From the NCBI GenBank assembly GCA_964525015.1, contig CAZGFY010000001.1, positions 62,001-126,000 on the forward strand: DNA of 64,000 nucleotides. The letters run 5' to 3'. The stretch is from RGIG3102 sp964525015 (lineage in GTDB: Bacteria > Bacillota > Clostridia > Oscillospirales > Ruminococcaceae). The notes under the pieces are model-generated. The model searched no databases, had not been told where the DNA came from, and saw nothing but the letters and a program-made list of their open reading frames with translations. A program made the translations under genes and the position numbers. Shown here piece after piece: positions 25,752 to 34,349 of the stretch (the stretch's first letter is position 1; every line of letters starts with the position of its first letter).

Positions 25752-26597
25752 TTATATCGTATCAACGAAAGTTTTCTCAGTTCTATTAAATAACACTATC
25801 CCAAAAACAAACACAATTACAGTGAAAATAATAGAAAATATCCACGATGCTATTAAAAACTCACCTGTTCCTAGTAGTGCATATTTAAAATTATTTATAA
25901 GTGGCGTTACAGGATTTATTAATAGAAGATAATACATCATCCCAGTTGCACTGGATAATGGGTAAACAATCGGCGTTATATACATCCATAGTTGCACGCC
26001 AAACCCTACCACATAAATTAAATCTTTAAATTTCGTTGTTAAACTAGTTACAACTAGTCCTACCCCTGTACCTAAAATTGCTATTTGCAAAATAAACACT
26101 GGAATAAGTAGCATATATATATTAAAACTTAGATTTTCGCCTTGAACAAAGTATATCCCCCATATTATACACAGCATAAAAAACTGTATTAAAAAATTAG
26201 CTATTGATGTTATGCTTTGTGAAATTGGGGCTGCCAACCTTGGAAAGTAAACCTTTTTGAATACTGGAGCATTTAATAAAAAGGAATTTGCTGATGAAAT
26301 AAGTGTTGAATTAAATAGCCCCCATAGAGTATTTCCAGCCATATAAAATAAAAAACTTGGAACTCCATCTGTTGATATTCCAGCAAGTCCACCAAACACG
26401 AAAGAGAAAACAACACTCGTAACAAATGGTGTTATAATCAGCCATAACGGACCTAGGATTGTTTGGGCATATATTAATTTAAAATTTCTTTTAACAAAAA
26501 GGCCTATTAAATCCCTATATTCTATAAGCTCTTTAATATTAAAATCAAAAACCTTATCTTTTGGCTTTATGTGTGTAAAGTATTTTTCATTGCTCAT
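25752..26597 (-). CDS. Polysaccharide ABC exporter permease (Wzm/TagG type)
   Basis: 281 residues, with six hydrophobic helices and the ABC-2 membrane pattern. The N-terminal ELIEYRDLIGLFVKRNFK amphipathic segment and LGPLWLIITPFVTSVVF are typical of O-antigen, capsule or teichoic acid permeases. It forms the exporter with the ATPase encoded next in the operon. Confidence 0.88.
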   Translation of the reverse strand: MSNEKYFTHIKPKDKVFDFNIKELIEYRDLIGLFVKRNFKLIYAQTILGPLWLIITPFVTSVVFSFVFGGLAGISTDGVPSFLFYMAGNTLWGLFNSTLISSANSFLLNAPVFKKVYFPRLAAPISQSITSIANFLIQFFMLCIIWGIYFVQGENLSFNIYMLLIPVFILQIAILGTGVGLVVTSLTTKFKDLIYVVGFGVQLWMYITPIVYPLSSATGMMYYLLLINPVTPLINNFKYALLGTGEFLIASWIFSIIFTVIVFVFGIVLFNRTEKTFVDTI

Positions 26598-26620
26598 TAA
26601 TTAATTTCCTTTTCTAACTT

Positions 26621-27559
26621 TTAGTTTTTATAAATACTATAAATGAAGTTCATAATATTCGGGGATTTCATTGATACTTTGAAAATAATATTATTTTTAA
26701 TCGATAATCTTCTAATTTCATTTTCGTACTTTTTAATAATCGTTTCTATTTCTTGCTTTTTCTCTTTGTCATTTTGTGTTGTTGCTTTAATTTTTATAAA
26801 TCTTGAAACGATTAAATACAGCATTAAATCATATGTTTTATTTAATATATCTATATAATCAGCTTCTTTTAAAGTTACTATTCTATCATCTAATGCATAA
26901 AAAACATCTAAATGTTTAATTGAAAGTTTTTGAGTAGTTATGCTATTCTGCACTTCTCTATAAAAATACAGATTTTGATTTGTAAGATATATTTTATTTG
27001 CTTTTAAATATATTCTATGGCAAATAAATTCATCTTCGTGAATTATTCCTTCTTTGAATTTTAGCTTATTAAAAATATCTTTTTTATATAATTTTGTGCA
27101 AGCTGTAACAAAGGCTGAGTTTTCATATATGCCATGAAGAGCTGTATTCACATCAATTATTCCATCTTCGATTTTAAATTTTTTTGCCATCTTAGATGTT
27201 AAATTAAAAATTAAAACATCAATTTGTTCATCTTTATTAATAATCTCGATTAATTTTTCTAGACTATTATTATATAAATAATCATCACTATCTAAAAAAA
27301 GAATATACTCTGCTTTAGCATTATTTATCCCTGTATTTCTTGCCCCTGAAAGGCCTTTGTTTTGTTGATTTATTAAAATAAATCTATTATCTTTATCTGC
27401 ATATTGTTTACAGATTAAAAAACTATCATCACTACTTCCATCATTTACTATGATAACTTCAAAATTTTTAAATGTTTGATTTAATAGGCTATCTAAACAT
27501 TCATTTAAATATTTCTCCACATTATATACTGGAACGATTATTGAAATTTTAGGGTTCAT
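26621..27559 (-). CDS. Family-2 glycosyltransferase
   Basis: 312 residues with a GT-A N-terminal domain: IIVPVYNVEKYLNECLDSL and the metal-binding FLDSDDYL. The C-terminal half is less conserved and probably fixes the acceptor. It is one of three tandem GT2 genes at the head of the operon; the sugars are unknown. Confidence 0.85.
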   Translation of the reverse strand: MNPKISIIVPVYNVEKYLNECLDSLLNQTFKNFEVIIVNDGSSDDSFLICKQYADKDNRFILINQQNKGLSGARNTGINNAKAEYILFLDSDDYLYNNSLEKLIEIINKDEQIDVLIFNLTSKMAKKFKIEDGIIDVNTALHGIYENSAFVTACTKLYKKDIFNKLKFKEGIIHEDEFICHRIYLKANKIYLTNQNLYFYREVQNSITTQKLSIKHLDVFYALDDRIVTLKEADYIDILNKTYDLMLYLIVSRFIKIKATTQNDKEKKQEIETIIKKYENEIRRLSIKNNIIFKVSMKSPNIMNFIYSIYKN

Positions 27560-27563
27560 TTTT

Positions 27564-28514
27564 TCACCTTTTTATTAGTCCTATCAATTTTGAAGTATTA
27601 AAAACTCCGATTAATTTTGCCAATATTCCAATTACCTTATGACGCATTTTATATCCACTCATTAAAAAACTCGATAAGAATTGTAGTTCATTTTTTGAAT
27701 TTATAAATTCAGATTTATTGGAATTTTTCATCTGAATTAAAAACCATAATGCACTGTTAATATACGGGCATAAGAAAATGTTTTTTTCTTCTTTTGTAAA
27801 ATCTTTTGAATAATTTACACCAAATTCAAAGGATTTGCATATGTTTTTCAATGATTCTTCATTAAAACTTGATGATAATGTCCCAGATTCTGACTGCCTA
27901 AAACATATAACTTTATTTTTCAAAAAACTGACTTTTTTTGCATTCCATAAACATTTTGTAACAAAGCAGGTGTCTTCGCCTAAGTATATCTTTTCATCGA
28001 ATTTTGCCTTCAATTCTTTTAAAAAGCTACTTTTATATATATAATTGCAGGGGCCTGTTGAAATAAAATACTCATTAAATAATTTTCTGTGTGCATTTTT
28101 GCCATTTACATTTATTAACATATCATTTTCTAGGCTATAATAAGTGTCCTTAATTTCATTTTTAGTATTTAGTATTTTATTATGCATAAAGTAGATATCA
28201 TTTTTATCAGATAATAAATTATATAATTTATCTAAATCTTCAATTATAAAATCATCACTATCAAGAAATATAATATACTCTCCCGATGCATAATCAATGC
28301 CAATATTTCTTGCTTTTGATGGTCCACTATCCGTTTGCAAAAAAATAATATTGCTATTATTTTCTGCCATTTCTTTAATTAATTTAACGCTATTATCAGT
28401 AGAGTTGTTTTCAATTATAATTATTTCAACTTCATTCGAAGTTATACTTTCTACGCACTGATTTATAGTTTTTTCGCAGTTATGTGCTGGAATTATCACA
28501 CTAATTTTTTTCAT
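27564..28514 (-). CDS. Family-2 glycosyltransferase
   Basis: 316 residues, with VIIPAHNCEKTINQCVES, IENNSTD and FLDSDDFI (DxD-type site). The C-terminal part carries an ETCFVTKC-like acidic region (GEDTCFVTKCLW). Its start overlaps the upstream glycosyltransferase gene by 14 nt. Confidence 0.85.
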   Translation of the reverse strand: MKKISVIIPAHNCEKTINQCVESITSNEVEIIIIENNSTDNSVKLIKEMAENNSNIIFLQTDSGPSKARNIGIDYASGEYIIFLDSDDFIIEDLDKLYNLLSDKNDIYFMHNKILNTKNEIKDTYYSLENDMLINVNGKNAHRKLFNEYFISTGPCNYIYKSSFLKELKAKFDEKIYLGEDTCFVTKCLWNAKKVSFLKNKVICFRQSESGTLSSSFNEESLKNICKSFEFGVNYSKDFTKEEKNIFLCPYINSALWFLIQMKNSNKSEFINSKNELQFLSSFLMSGYKMRHKVIGILAKLIGVFNTSKLIGLIKR

Positions 28515-29463
28515 TTTTTGCCTCTTTAATTTTAAATAAGAAAGTTAATAGTTTTCCAGAAATCCCTACCCCTAGTATCTTACTAATATAATAAATTATT
28601 TTAATTTGATTTGATTTATTATATTTTAATAAATATGAATACTTTTTTATTTCTTTTAAAATACTTTTATCTATTATATCTTTAGACAAATTAATATTTA
28701 TCATTAAAGTGGCATATTGAAACCCTGCATATGCTAAAACACTTTTTTTATCAAATTCACTCAACTCTTTTATAATATTAATTAAATCTAATATATGCTT
28801 TTTGCTAACAGATTTTGTTATCGAGCCATCACGTGATCTATAAAAATAAAAAATTTCATTCAAAAATGCTATTTTAATATTCTCTACATTAAGTAATTTC
28901 GCTGAAAATAATATATCTTCTGACAGAGTCCCAGAAATAAAATATATATTATTATCAATTAAAACTTCTCTTTTAATCAGTTTTGTGCAAGCACTTGATG
29001 TATATATATTATCATTCACGAGTTTATTTACATCTTTTATAAAATATTCGTCTGTTTTTCTTTGTGGGCTTTCATTTTCACTTTTTGTGTAATTAAAAAG
29101 CAAAACATCTAAATTTTCTTCTTTTGCTTTATCGTAAATATATTTTAGTGAAGAGCTGTTTTTATTATTTTTAAAAGGTAGATAATAATCATCACTATCC
29201 AAAAATAAAATATACTCTCCTTTTGCTATATCTATTGCGCAATTTCTAGTTTTTGCAAGGCCTTCATTTTCTTTATCAACAACAACTATATTCTCGTTAT
29301 TTTTTTGATACTCTTTGCATAAATCAATGCTATTATCAGGTGAGCCGTCATTTATTAGAATAATTTCAGTAGTTTTAGAATTACGCATTAATAAAGCTGA
29401 TTCTATACATTCCCTTAAATAAATTTCAGTATTATATATCGGGATAATAATCGAAATTTCCAT
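28501..29463 (-). CDS. Family-2 glycosyltransferase, first gene of the polysaccharide operon
   Basis: 320 residues with IIPIYNTEIYLRECIESA, INDGSPDNS and FLDSDDYYLP. Similar in length and order to the two GT2 genes downstream, and perhaps a paralogue of them. It follows the operon promoter. Confidence 0.85.
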   Translation of the reverse strand: MEISIIIPIYNTEIYLRECIESALLMRNSKTTEIILINDGSPDNSIDLCKEYQKNNENIVVVDKENEGLAKTRNCAIDIAKGEYILFLDSDDYYLPFKNNKNSSSLKYIYDKAKEENLDVLLFNYTKSENESPQRKTDEYFIKDVNKLVNDNIYTSSACTKLIKREVLIDNNIYFISGTLSEDILFSAKLLNVENIKIAFLNEIFYFYRSRDGSITKSVSKKHILDLINIIKELSEFDKKSVLAYAGFQYATLMININLSKDIIDKSILKEIKKYSYLLKYNKSNQIKIIYYISKILGVGISGKLLTFLFKIKEAKNEKN

Positions 29464-29593
29464 ATAGTAGCCTTTATAATATAATACCTTTCATTTAGAT
29501 TTATTAGCAAATAATAAATTAACATCTTTGATTTGTAAAGCTTATATTTCAAGCCTTTTAAACGCTAATATTTTAAATGCACATATAGTGTAT

Positions 29594-29622
29594 ATTTTAA
29601 CATATTTACAGATATATTGCAA
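29594..29622 (-). promoter_or_regulatory. Promoter of the sialylated-polysaccharide operon
   Basis: Minus strand TTGCAA (29622-29617), 17-nt spacer, TAAAAT (29599-29594). It leaves a leader of about 125 nt before the first glycosyltransferase gene. Confidence 0.65.
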
Positions 29623-29632
29623 TTTTTTTTTA

Positions 29633-29668
29633 CAAAAAAATACTACCCTACAATAATGTAAGGTAGTA
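29633..29668 (-). terminator. Terminator of rplS
   Basis: TACTACC-TACA (29641-29652) pairs with TGTA-GGTAGTA (29657-29668) with one mismatch, and a T-tract follows on the minus strand. Confidence 0.85.
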
Positions 29669-29683
29669 TGCTTTTTTAAAAAA

Positions 29684-30031
29684 TTATCTTCTAATTCTTT
29701 CTTTAACTTTTGCTGCTTTACCAACACGATCTCTTAGATAGAATAGTTTAGCACGACGAACACGTCCGTGACGTACGATTTCAACTTTTTCTACGAATGG
29801 TGAGTTAATTGGGAAAACTCTTTCAACACCAACACCGTAAGATGTTCTTCTTACTGTAAATGTTTCTTGAATTCCACCGTGTTTTTTAGCGATAACAGTT
29901 CCTTCAAAAGTTTGAACTCTTTCTTTTTCGCCTTCTTTGATTCTAACATGAACTTTAACAGTGTCACCAACATTTACAACTGGTTTTTCTTCTTTAAGCA
30001 TGCCTTGTGTCATAATTTTAATTGCGTCCAT
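29684..30031 (-). CDS. rplS: Ribosomal protein L19
   Basis: 115 residues from the ATG at 30031, which has GGAGG about 8 nt upstream; the ATG at 30046 overlaps that site. It has the L19 motifs VRIKEGEKERVQTFEGTV and SYGVGVERVFPINSP followed by the basic C terminus. L19 binds at the interface of the ribosomal subunits. It is monocistronic here, with its own promoter, long leader and terminator. Confidence 0.97.
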   Translation of the reverse strand: MDAIKIMTQGMLKEEKPVVNVGDTVKVHVRIKEGEKERVQTFEGTVIAKKHGGIQETFTVRRTSYGVGVERVFPINSPFVEKVEIVRHGRVRRAKLFYLRDRVGKAAKVKERIRR

Positions 30032-30045
30032 TATTTTTTCCTCCA

Positions 30046-30151
30046 TTTGTTTTACAGATGTTCATACTCAATAAATTAATTGACAGAGGACTATCCGCTT
30101 AATGTTTTTTGTATACATTAACCCTACCGATGGCTCGGCAGATACTAACGC
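30046..30151 (-). ncRNA. Structured 5' leader of rplS (candidate L19 leader)
   Basis: The transcript from the promoter at 30158-30186 has a leader of about 120 nt. It holds a 7-bp hairpin CTGCCGA/TCGGTAG with a 4-nt loop, a second 7-bp hairpin TTAATGT/ACATTAA, and a short GGA/TCC stem. Firmicute L19 genes are known to have regulatory leaders; I could not check this one against the family model. Confidence 0.4.
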
Positions 30152-30157
30152 CTAAAT

Positions 30158-30186
30158 ATAATACCACAGCTTAATTAAAATTGCAA
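30158..30186 (-). promoter_or_regulatory. Promoter of rplS
   Basis: Minus strand TTGCAA (30186-30181), 17-nt spacer, TATTAT (30163-30158). It overlaps the last codons of the upstream gene. Confidence 0.7.
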
Positions 30187-30845
30187 GTGTTTTTTTGCAA
30201 AATTTTCATATCCTTATCTAAAAGTTCTTCTCTTAGCACTTTTGTTTGGAAAGTTTTAACATTGCTGATGCTTTCTAAGTAATTTAAAAATAGATTTGGA
30301 TTTAAATTCATAATAACTCCAGCTGAAAAAACTCCTGAAATAGTAACACTATTTTCATTTTCATTTTCTATTTTTATATCTTTAATAAACTCTTTAATAT
30401 TAACTGTGTTTATTTTCTTTTTAGATTTTTTCTCCATTAAAACTTCATTTTTCATATTATAAGTATTAATCGCTGTTTTGATTTCATCTGGATTCCCAAA
30501 AATAGTAAGTGAATATTTTGCAAAAGCAATGCTCCTTGCATCATATGAAACATCTGTAACGCTTACAACTTCAATTCCAGATGGAAGAGTGTTTTCTAGT
30601 GCTTTTTTCACTTCATCATAAGGCATTTCTTTTGTTAATCTAAAATCAACACTTTCACAAACACTTTCGTGTCCTAGAGATAATGGAAGAGTAAAAGTCA
30701 TATAAATATGAGGATTAAACCCTTGTGAAAACCAAACTGGAAGTCCTGAAATTCTTAAAGCCCTTGCCATAACTCTTTGCAAATCTAGCTGTGAGAAATA
30801 AATACTAAGTCCAACTTTATTAAAATTCAATCTAACTGTATACAT
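30171..30845 (-). CDS. Radical-SAM-linked protein, DUF2344 (TIGR03936 type)
   Basis: About 224 residues. I choose the ATG at 30845, whose A overlaps the upstream stop codon, with AGGAAGGG upstream. It begins with VRLNFNKVGLSIYFSQLDLQ and has GLPVWFSQGFNPH, the DUF2344 signature. Family members are almost always encoded right after a B12-binding-type radical-SAM protein, as here. The function is not known; a role in RNA or cofactor modification is often suggested. Confidence 0.82.
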   Translation of the reverse strand: MYTVRLNFNKVGLSIYFSQLDLQRVMARALRISGLPVWFSQGFNPHIYMTFTLPLSLGHESVCESVDFRLTKEMPYDEVKKALENTLPSGIEVVSVTDVSYDARSIAFAKYSLTIFGNPDEIKTAINTYNMKNEVLMEKKSKKKINTVNIKEFIKDIKIENENENSVTISGVFSAGVIMNLNPNLFLNYLESISNVKTFQTKVLREELLDKDMKILQKNTCNFN

Positions 30846-32683
30846 TAAAAGCACGCCCTTCCTAATATTTTATTCGCACCACAATTATAACATTCTAGAT
30901 TGCAAGGTTTTGTTGTCATAATTTTCTTTGATTTTTCATATTCAGAAATTAAAAAATCTTTAGTTGGTCCGTAGTTAATATGTTCCCAAGGAGTTATTTC
31001 GCTGTATTCTCTATCCCTGTTCGCATAGAAATTCATATCCATATTAAATTCTTTGAATGTTTCTTCCCAAACTTTAGGTTTAAAAGTTTCATACCAGCTA
31101 TCAAATATACAGCCCTTTTCATACGCTTTTATAATAACTTCGGATTGTCGTCTATCTCCCCTTGCAAAAACAGCTTCTAAAAAGCTTACATCTGCATCGT
31201 GGTAGCTTAGTTTCATCCTTCTATTATTATTAACAAGCTCTAAAAGATATTTTTGTTTTTCTTTTAAGCTTTGCATACTATCTTGCCCAAAAAATTGAAA
31301 CGGAGTAAACGGTTTTGGTACAAAGCAAGCCACGCTAATTGAAATTGTAACTCCACGCCCTTTAACTTTATCACCCAGAGAATAGTATAGCGCAATTATA
31401 TTATTTGCAGTATCATATATCCCTTTAATATCTTCCATTGTTTCGCCAGGAAGTCCCATCATAAAGTATAATTTAACACTTGAATAACCTTTTTCAAATG
31501 CTAACCTACATGTTTTTTCTATTTCAGCTTCTTCAATGTTTTTATTTATAATATCACGAAGTCTTTGCGTTCCAGCCTCAGGAGCAAAAGTTAGCCCACT
31601 TTGGCGAACTTTTTGAGTTTTCTCAATTAAACTTTCTGAAAAATTATCAATTCTCAGCGATGGTAGTGAGATATTAACCTTATCTTCCTGTGTCCAGACA
31701 AGCATTTCATCAATTAAAGGCTCAAGTTCCGGATGGTCACTAGTTGAAAGAGATGATAGAGAAACTTCATCATAGCCTGTGTTTTTACAAAGCTCTTGCA
31801 CCCCTTCATTTATCAAATCAATATCTCTTTCCCTAAATGGACGATAGATAAATCCAGCTTGACAAAAACGGCATCCTCTAACACAACCCCTTAAAACTTC
31901 AACCATTGCCCTATCGTGAACAGCACCAATTATCGGAACAACAAATTCTGTTGGAAAAGCAAGAGTTTTAAAATCTTTAATAATCGCCTTACTACAAGGC
32001 ATCGGCGCACCATTTACAGCCTTAATTTCTTTAACTGTGTTATCTTCATTATAATCAACTTCATAAAAAGATGGAATATATACACCTTCGATTTTTGAAA
32101 GTTCTTTTAAAGTTTCAAGTTTACTCATTCCAGCTTTTTTGCATTTATCATATGTTTTACAAAGCTCAACTGTGTGATATTCACCCTCACCCAGTAGCAT
32201 AACATCAAACCATTCTGCTATTGGCTCTGCATTACAAGTGTTTGGGCCACCTGCATAGATTAATGGGTAAGACATATCCCTGTCTTTTGCTCTAAAAGGA
32301 ATATCAGATAAATCCAGCATTGCTAAAATATTTGTGTATGATAATTCATATTGCAAAGTAAATCCTAGGATATCAAAATCGCGAAGTGGAGTTTTACTTT
32401 CTAGCGAATACAAAGGAATTCCATTTTCCTTCATTTTTTCTAGCATATCAATCCAGGGAGTAAATGCTCTTTCACACCATATATTATCTTCTTTATTTAA
32501 AACATCGTAGATAACTTTAAGACCTAAGTGGGACATACCTATCTCATAAGTGTCTGGAAAACAAAACGCAAAATGAATATCTATATCTTCTTTATTCTTC
32601 ATAACGCACCCTTGCTCACCACCTGTATATCTTGCAGGCTTTTGAACGCTCAGGAGTACCTCTTGTAATTTATTGTCTATCAT
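30845..32683 (-). CDS. B12-binding-domain radical SAM protein (TIGR03960 type)
   Basis: 612 residues. The radical-SAM cluster motif is CVRGCRFC (CxxxCxxC) in the middle, after an N-terminal cobalamin-binding-like region, and a SLRIDNF and LYFMMGLPGET follow. The C terminus has another Cys group (PCNLECYNCGANKI...C). It shares a one-base overlap with the DUF2344 gene. The pair is widespread in anaerobes and has no settled function. Confidence 0.87.
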   Translation of the reverse strand: MIDNKLQEVLLSVQKPARYTGGEQGCVMKNKEDIDIHFAFCFPDTYEIGMSHLGLKVIYDVLNKEDNIWCERAFTPWIDMLEKMKENGIPLYSLESKTPLRDFDILGFTLQYELSYTNILAMLDLSDIPFRAKDRDMSYPLIYAGGPNTCNAEPIAEWFDVMLLGEGEYHTVELCKTYDKCKKAGMSKLETLKELSKIEGVYIPSFYEVDYNEDNTVKEIKAVNGAPMPCSKAIIKDFKTLAFPTEFVVPIIGAVHDRAMVEVLRGCVRGCRFCQAGFIYRPFRERDIDLINEGVQELCKNTGYDEVSLSSLSTSDHPELEPLIDEMLVWTQEDKVNISLPSLRIDNFSESLIEKTQKVRQSGLTFAPEAGTQRLRDIINKNIEEAEIEKTCRLAFEKGYSSVKLYFMMGLPGETMEDIKGIYDTANNIIALYYSLGDKVKGRGVTISISVACFVPKPFTPFQFFGQDSMQSLKEKQKYLLELVNNNRRMKLSYHDADVSFLEAVFARGDRRQSEVIIKAYEKGCIFDSWYETFKPKVWEETFKEFNMDMNFYANRDREYSEITPWEHINYGPTKDFLISEYEKSKKIMTTKPCNLECYNCGANKILGRACF

Positions 32684-32702
32684 TTAATAAATTCCTTTCT
32701 AA

Positions 32703-32729
32703 AAAGTTTAGATAAAATATCTAAACTTT
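32703..32729 (-). repeat. 5' leader hairpin of the radical-SAM gene
   Basis: AAAGTTTAGA and TCTAAACTTT form a 10-bp stem with a 7-nt loop, between the promoter and the start codon. It may stabilise the transcript or control it. Confidence 0.45.
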
Positions 32730-32755
32730 GCACAACCGTGCTTTATAACTAAAAT

Positions 32756-32784
32756 ATTATATCACAAAAAAAGCTGATATTCAA
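32756..32784 (-). promoter_or_regulatory. Promoter of the radical-SAM pair, embedded in an upstream terminator
   Basis: Minus strand TTGAAT (32784-32779), 17-nt spacer, TATAAT (32761-32756) with an extended TG before the -10. The -35 lies in the loop of the SpoIVFB-like gene's terminator. Confidence 0.7.
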
Positions 32785-32797
32785 TCAGCTTTTTTTA
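32766..32797 (-). terminator. Terminator overlapping the end of the SpoIVFB-like gene
   Basis: AAGCTGAT (32771-32778) pairs with ATCAGCTT (32784-32791), extended by flanking A and T runs. The gene's TGA stop codon at 32785-32787 is inside it. Confidence 0.8.
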
Positions 32798-33333
32798 ACA
32801 TTGATTAAAAAATATACAGAAAATATCATTAAAGATATTAATGTTTGTATTTTATCTTTTGAAAAATTCAAAGATACCGAAAATAAAAATAATAAGCTTA
32901 TTATATTTAATATTTTAGAATATTTTGAATATTTATAAAAAAGTATATCATACACTCTTGCACCATCAAGATATTCAATTGGTAATAAATTCAATATTCC
33001 TAAAATCAAATTAATATATGAAAACACAAATAAATTCATTCTAAATTTTATGTTTAGATTAATTATACCAATTATAGCAATTAATAAATTAATTAGTGGA
33101 GCAGTTAATATAATTATTAAATTCTTATTCAGATTAATATTATCATTTTTTAATGATATTCCAAAAATAGAAAATTTCAAACTTGGAATTTCCTTATATA
33201 AAACCATATACAAAACCACATGAACACTTTCATGAATAACACTTGAAACAACACAAAATAAAACCACATTTAATCTATCAAATAATAATAGAAAAAATAA
33301 CACTATGCAAAGAAAAAAACTTTGATTAATCAT
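32785..33333 (-). CDS. SpoIVFB-like membrane-embedded site-2 protease
   Basis: 182 residues, very hydrophobic. The HESVH motif (HExxH zinc site) is in the second helix, and LLPIEYLDG matches the second catalytic motif with its Asp. SpoIVFB cuts pro-sigma-K during sporulation in Bacillus. The preceding gene encodes a SpoIVFA-like peptidase-M23 protein, as in the spoIVFAB operon, with an 8-nt overlap. The protein is shorter than Bacillus SpoIVFB, so its substrate is not proven. Confidence 0.75.
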   Translation of the reverse strand: MINQSFFLCIVLFFLLLFDRLNVVLFCVVSSVIHESVHVVLYMVLYKEIPSLKFSIFGISLKNDNINLNKNLIIILTAPLINLLIAIIGIINLNIKFRMNLFVFSYINLILGILNLLPIEYLDGARVYDILFYKYSKYSKILNIISLLFLFSVSLNFSKDKIQTLISLMIFSVYFLINVKKS

Positions 33334-34123
33334 AGTCTAAAGCATAAATTGGATTATATCTAATATCATCTAGCCTAACTTCAAAATGAAGATGTGGACC
33401 TGTTGCCATACCTGTTTCCCCAACTGTAGCGATAACCTGCCCTGCCATAACTGTGTCCCCCACTGAAACAAGCATAAACTGTGTGTGCCCATACATTAAA
33501 GATAGGCTATCATCATATTCTATTACTATAAAATTACCTGCTACAGGAGAATATTCAGCTCCAACAACCACACCATCAGTTGCTGATTTAATAAATGTGC
33601 CTTTAGCAGCTGCTATATCAAGCCCTGTGTGAAAATCACTGCTATTTGAGCCAAAAGGATCTGGCCTTGAGCCAAAGCTTGATGATATCCAGCCCTCAAC
33701 AGGAGTTAGCAACTCAATATCTAAATCATATTTTGAGTAGCTTACATTACTTGGAAGTCCACTTCCCTTTGCAAAAGCTTCTTCATAAGCCACACTTAAT
33801 TTGTCAAAGGCTATTCGTATTTCTTCTTTTATATTCTCTAAAAAAATATTATATGAAAAATTGCTTTCCATTATCGTTTCTTTTTCAAAAAAATCTTTAT
33901 AATTTGCTCTTGCATGATCAAATGCTGCATCCCCAGAGTTTCTTATAAAAAAAGAAAATGCAACAATGATAAAGGCAATTAGAATTTGAATATAAAAATA
34001 GCTATCATTTTCTTTGTCTTTTTCTTCCTTTTTAAACTCTTCTATTATCTGCTTATATTCTTTTTTTATATCAGAATTAATTTCTTTTATATCTAATTCA
34101 TTCTCAATTTTTGTTTCAATCAT
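33326..34123 (-). CDS. SpoIVFA-like M23 (LytM) metallopeptidase
   Basis: 265 residues: a charged cytoplasmic N terminus, one membrane helix (about 46-63), a linker and a C-terminal M23 domain from about residue 150. All ligands of an active M23 site are visible: HTGLD, GHTQF and HLHFEV. In Bacillus SpoIVFA, the companion of SpoIVFB, the LytM domain is used for signalling. Here the site is intact, so real peptidase activity is possible. An AAAGGA precedes the ATG. Confidence 0.78.
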   Translation of the reverse strand: MIETKIENELDIKEINSDIKKEYKQIIEEFKKEEKDKENDSYFYIQILIAFIIVAFSFFIRNSGDAAFDHARANYKDFFEKETIMESNFSYNIFLENIKEEIRIAFDKLSVAYEEAFAKGSGLPSNVSYSKYDLDIELLTPVEGWISSSFGSRPDPFGSNSSDFHTGLDIAAAKGTFIKSATDGVVVGAEYSPVAGNFIVIEYDDSLSLMYGHTQFMLVSVGDTVMAGQVIATVGETGMATGPHLHFEVRLDDIRYNPIYALDYD

Positions 34124-34156
34124 TAAAATAATCAGTCCTTTCTTTTTTGTATAAGA

Positions 34157-34266
34157 AACATATTAACGATGTTTTATGTAATCGCTTTAGCGATTTGCCT
34201 ACTATACTGCTTGCAGGCAAATAAAACTCGAATAAATAATTGTAGCGAAGTGAAAATTATTTATAT
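34157..34266. repeat. Copy 1 of a ~110-nt structured intergenic repeat
   Basis: Its core 34171-34240 matches 61243-61312 at 66 of 70 positions. Three hairpins can be drawn: AATCGC/GCGATT, TTTGCCT/AGGCAAA and AATAAATAAT/ATTATTTATA-type. Most differences are in loops. It lies between a SpoIVFA-like gene and nfnB. Confidence 0.75.
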
Positions 34267-34311
34267 AATATATATTTATGATTATTTTAATATTTGTATT
34301 ACATATAAAAC

Positions 34312-34346
34312 AAAAAATCGGAACTTTATAAAAATTCCGATTTTTT
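34312..34346. terminator. Terminator of nfnB
   Basis: AAAAAATCGGAA (34312-34323) pairs with TTCCGATTTTTT (34335-34346), a 12-bp stem with T-tracts in both directions. Confidence 0.85.
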
Positions 34347-34349
34347 AAA

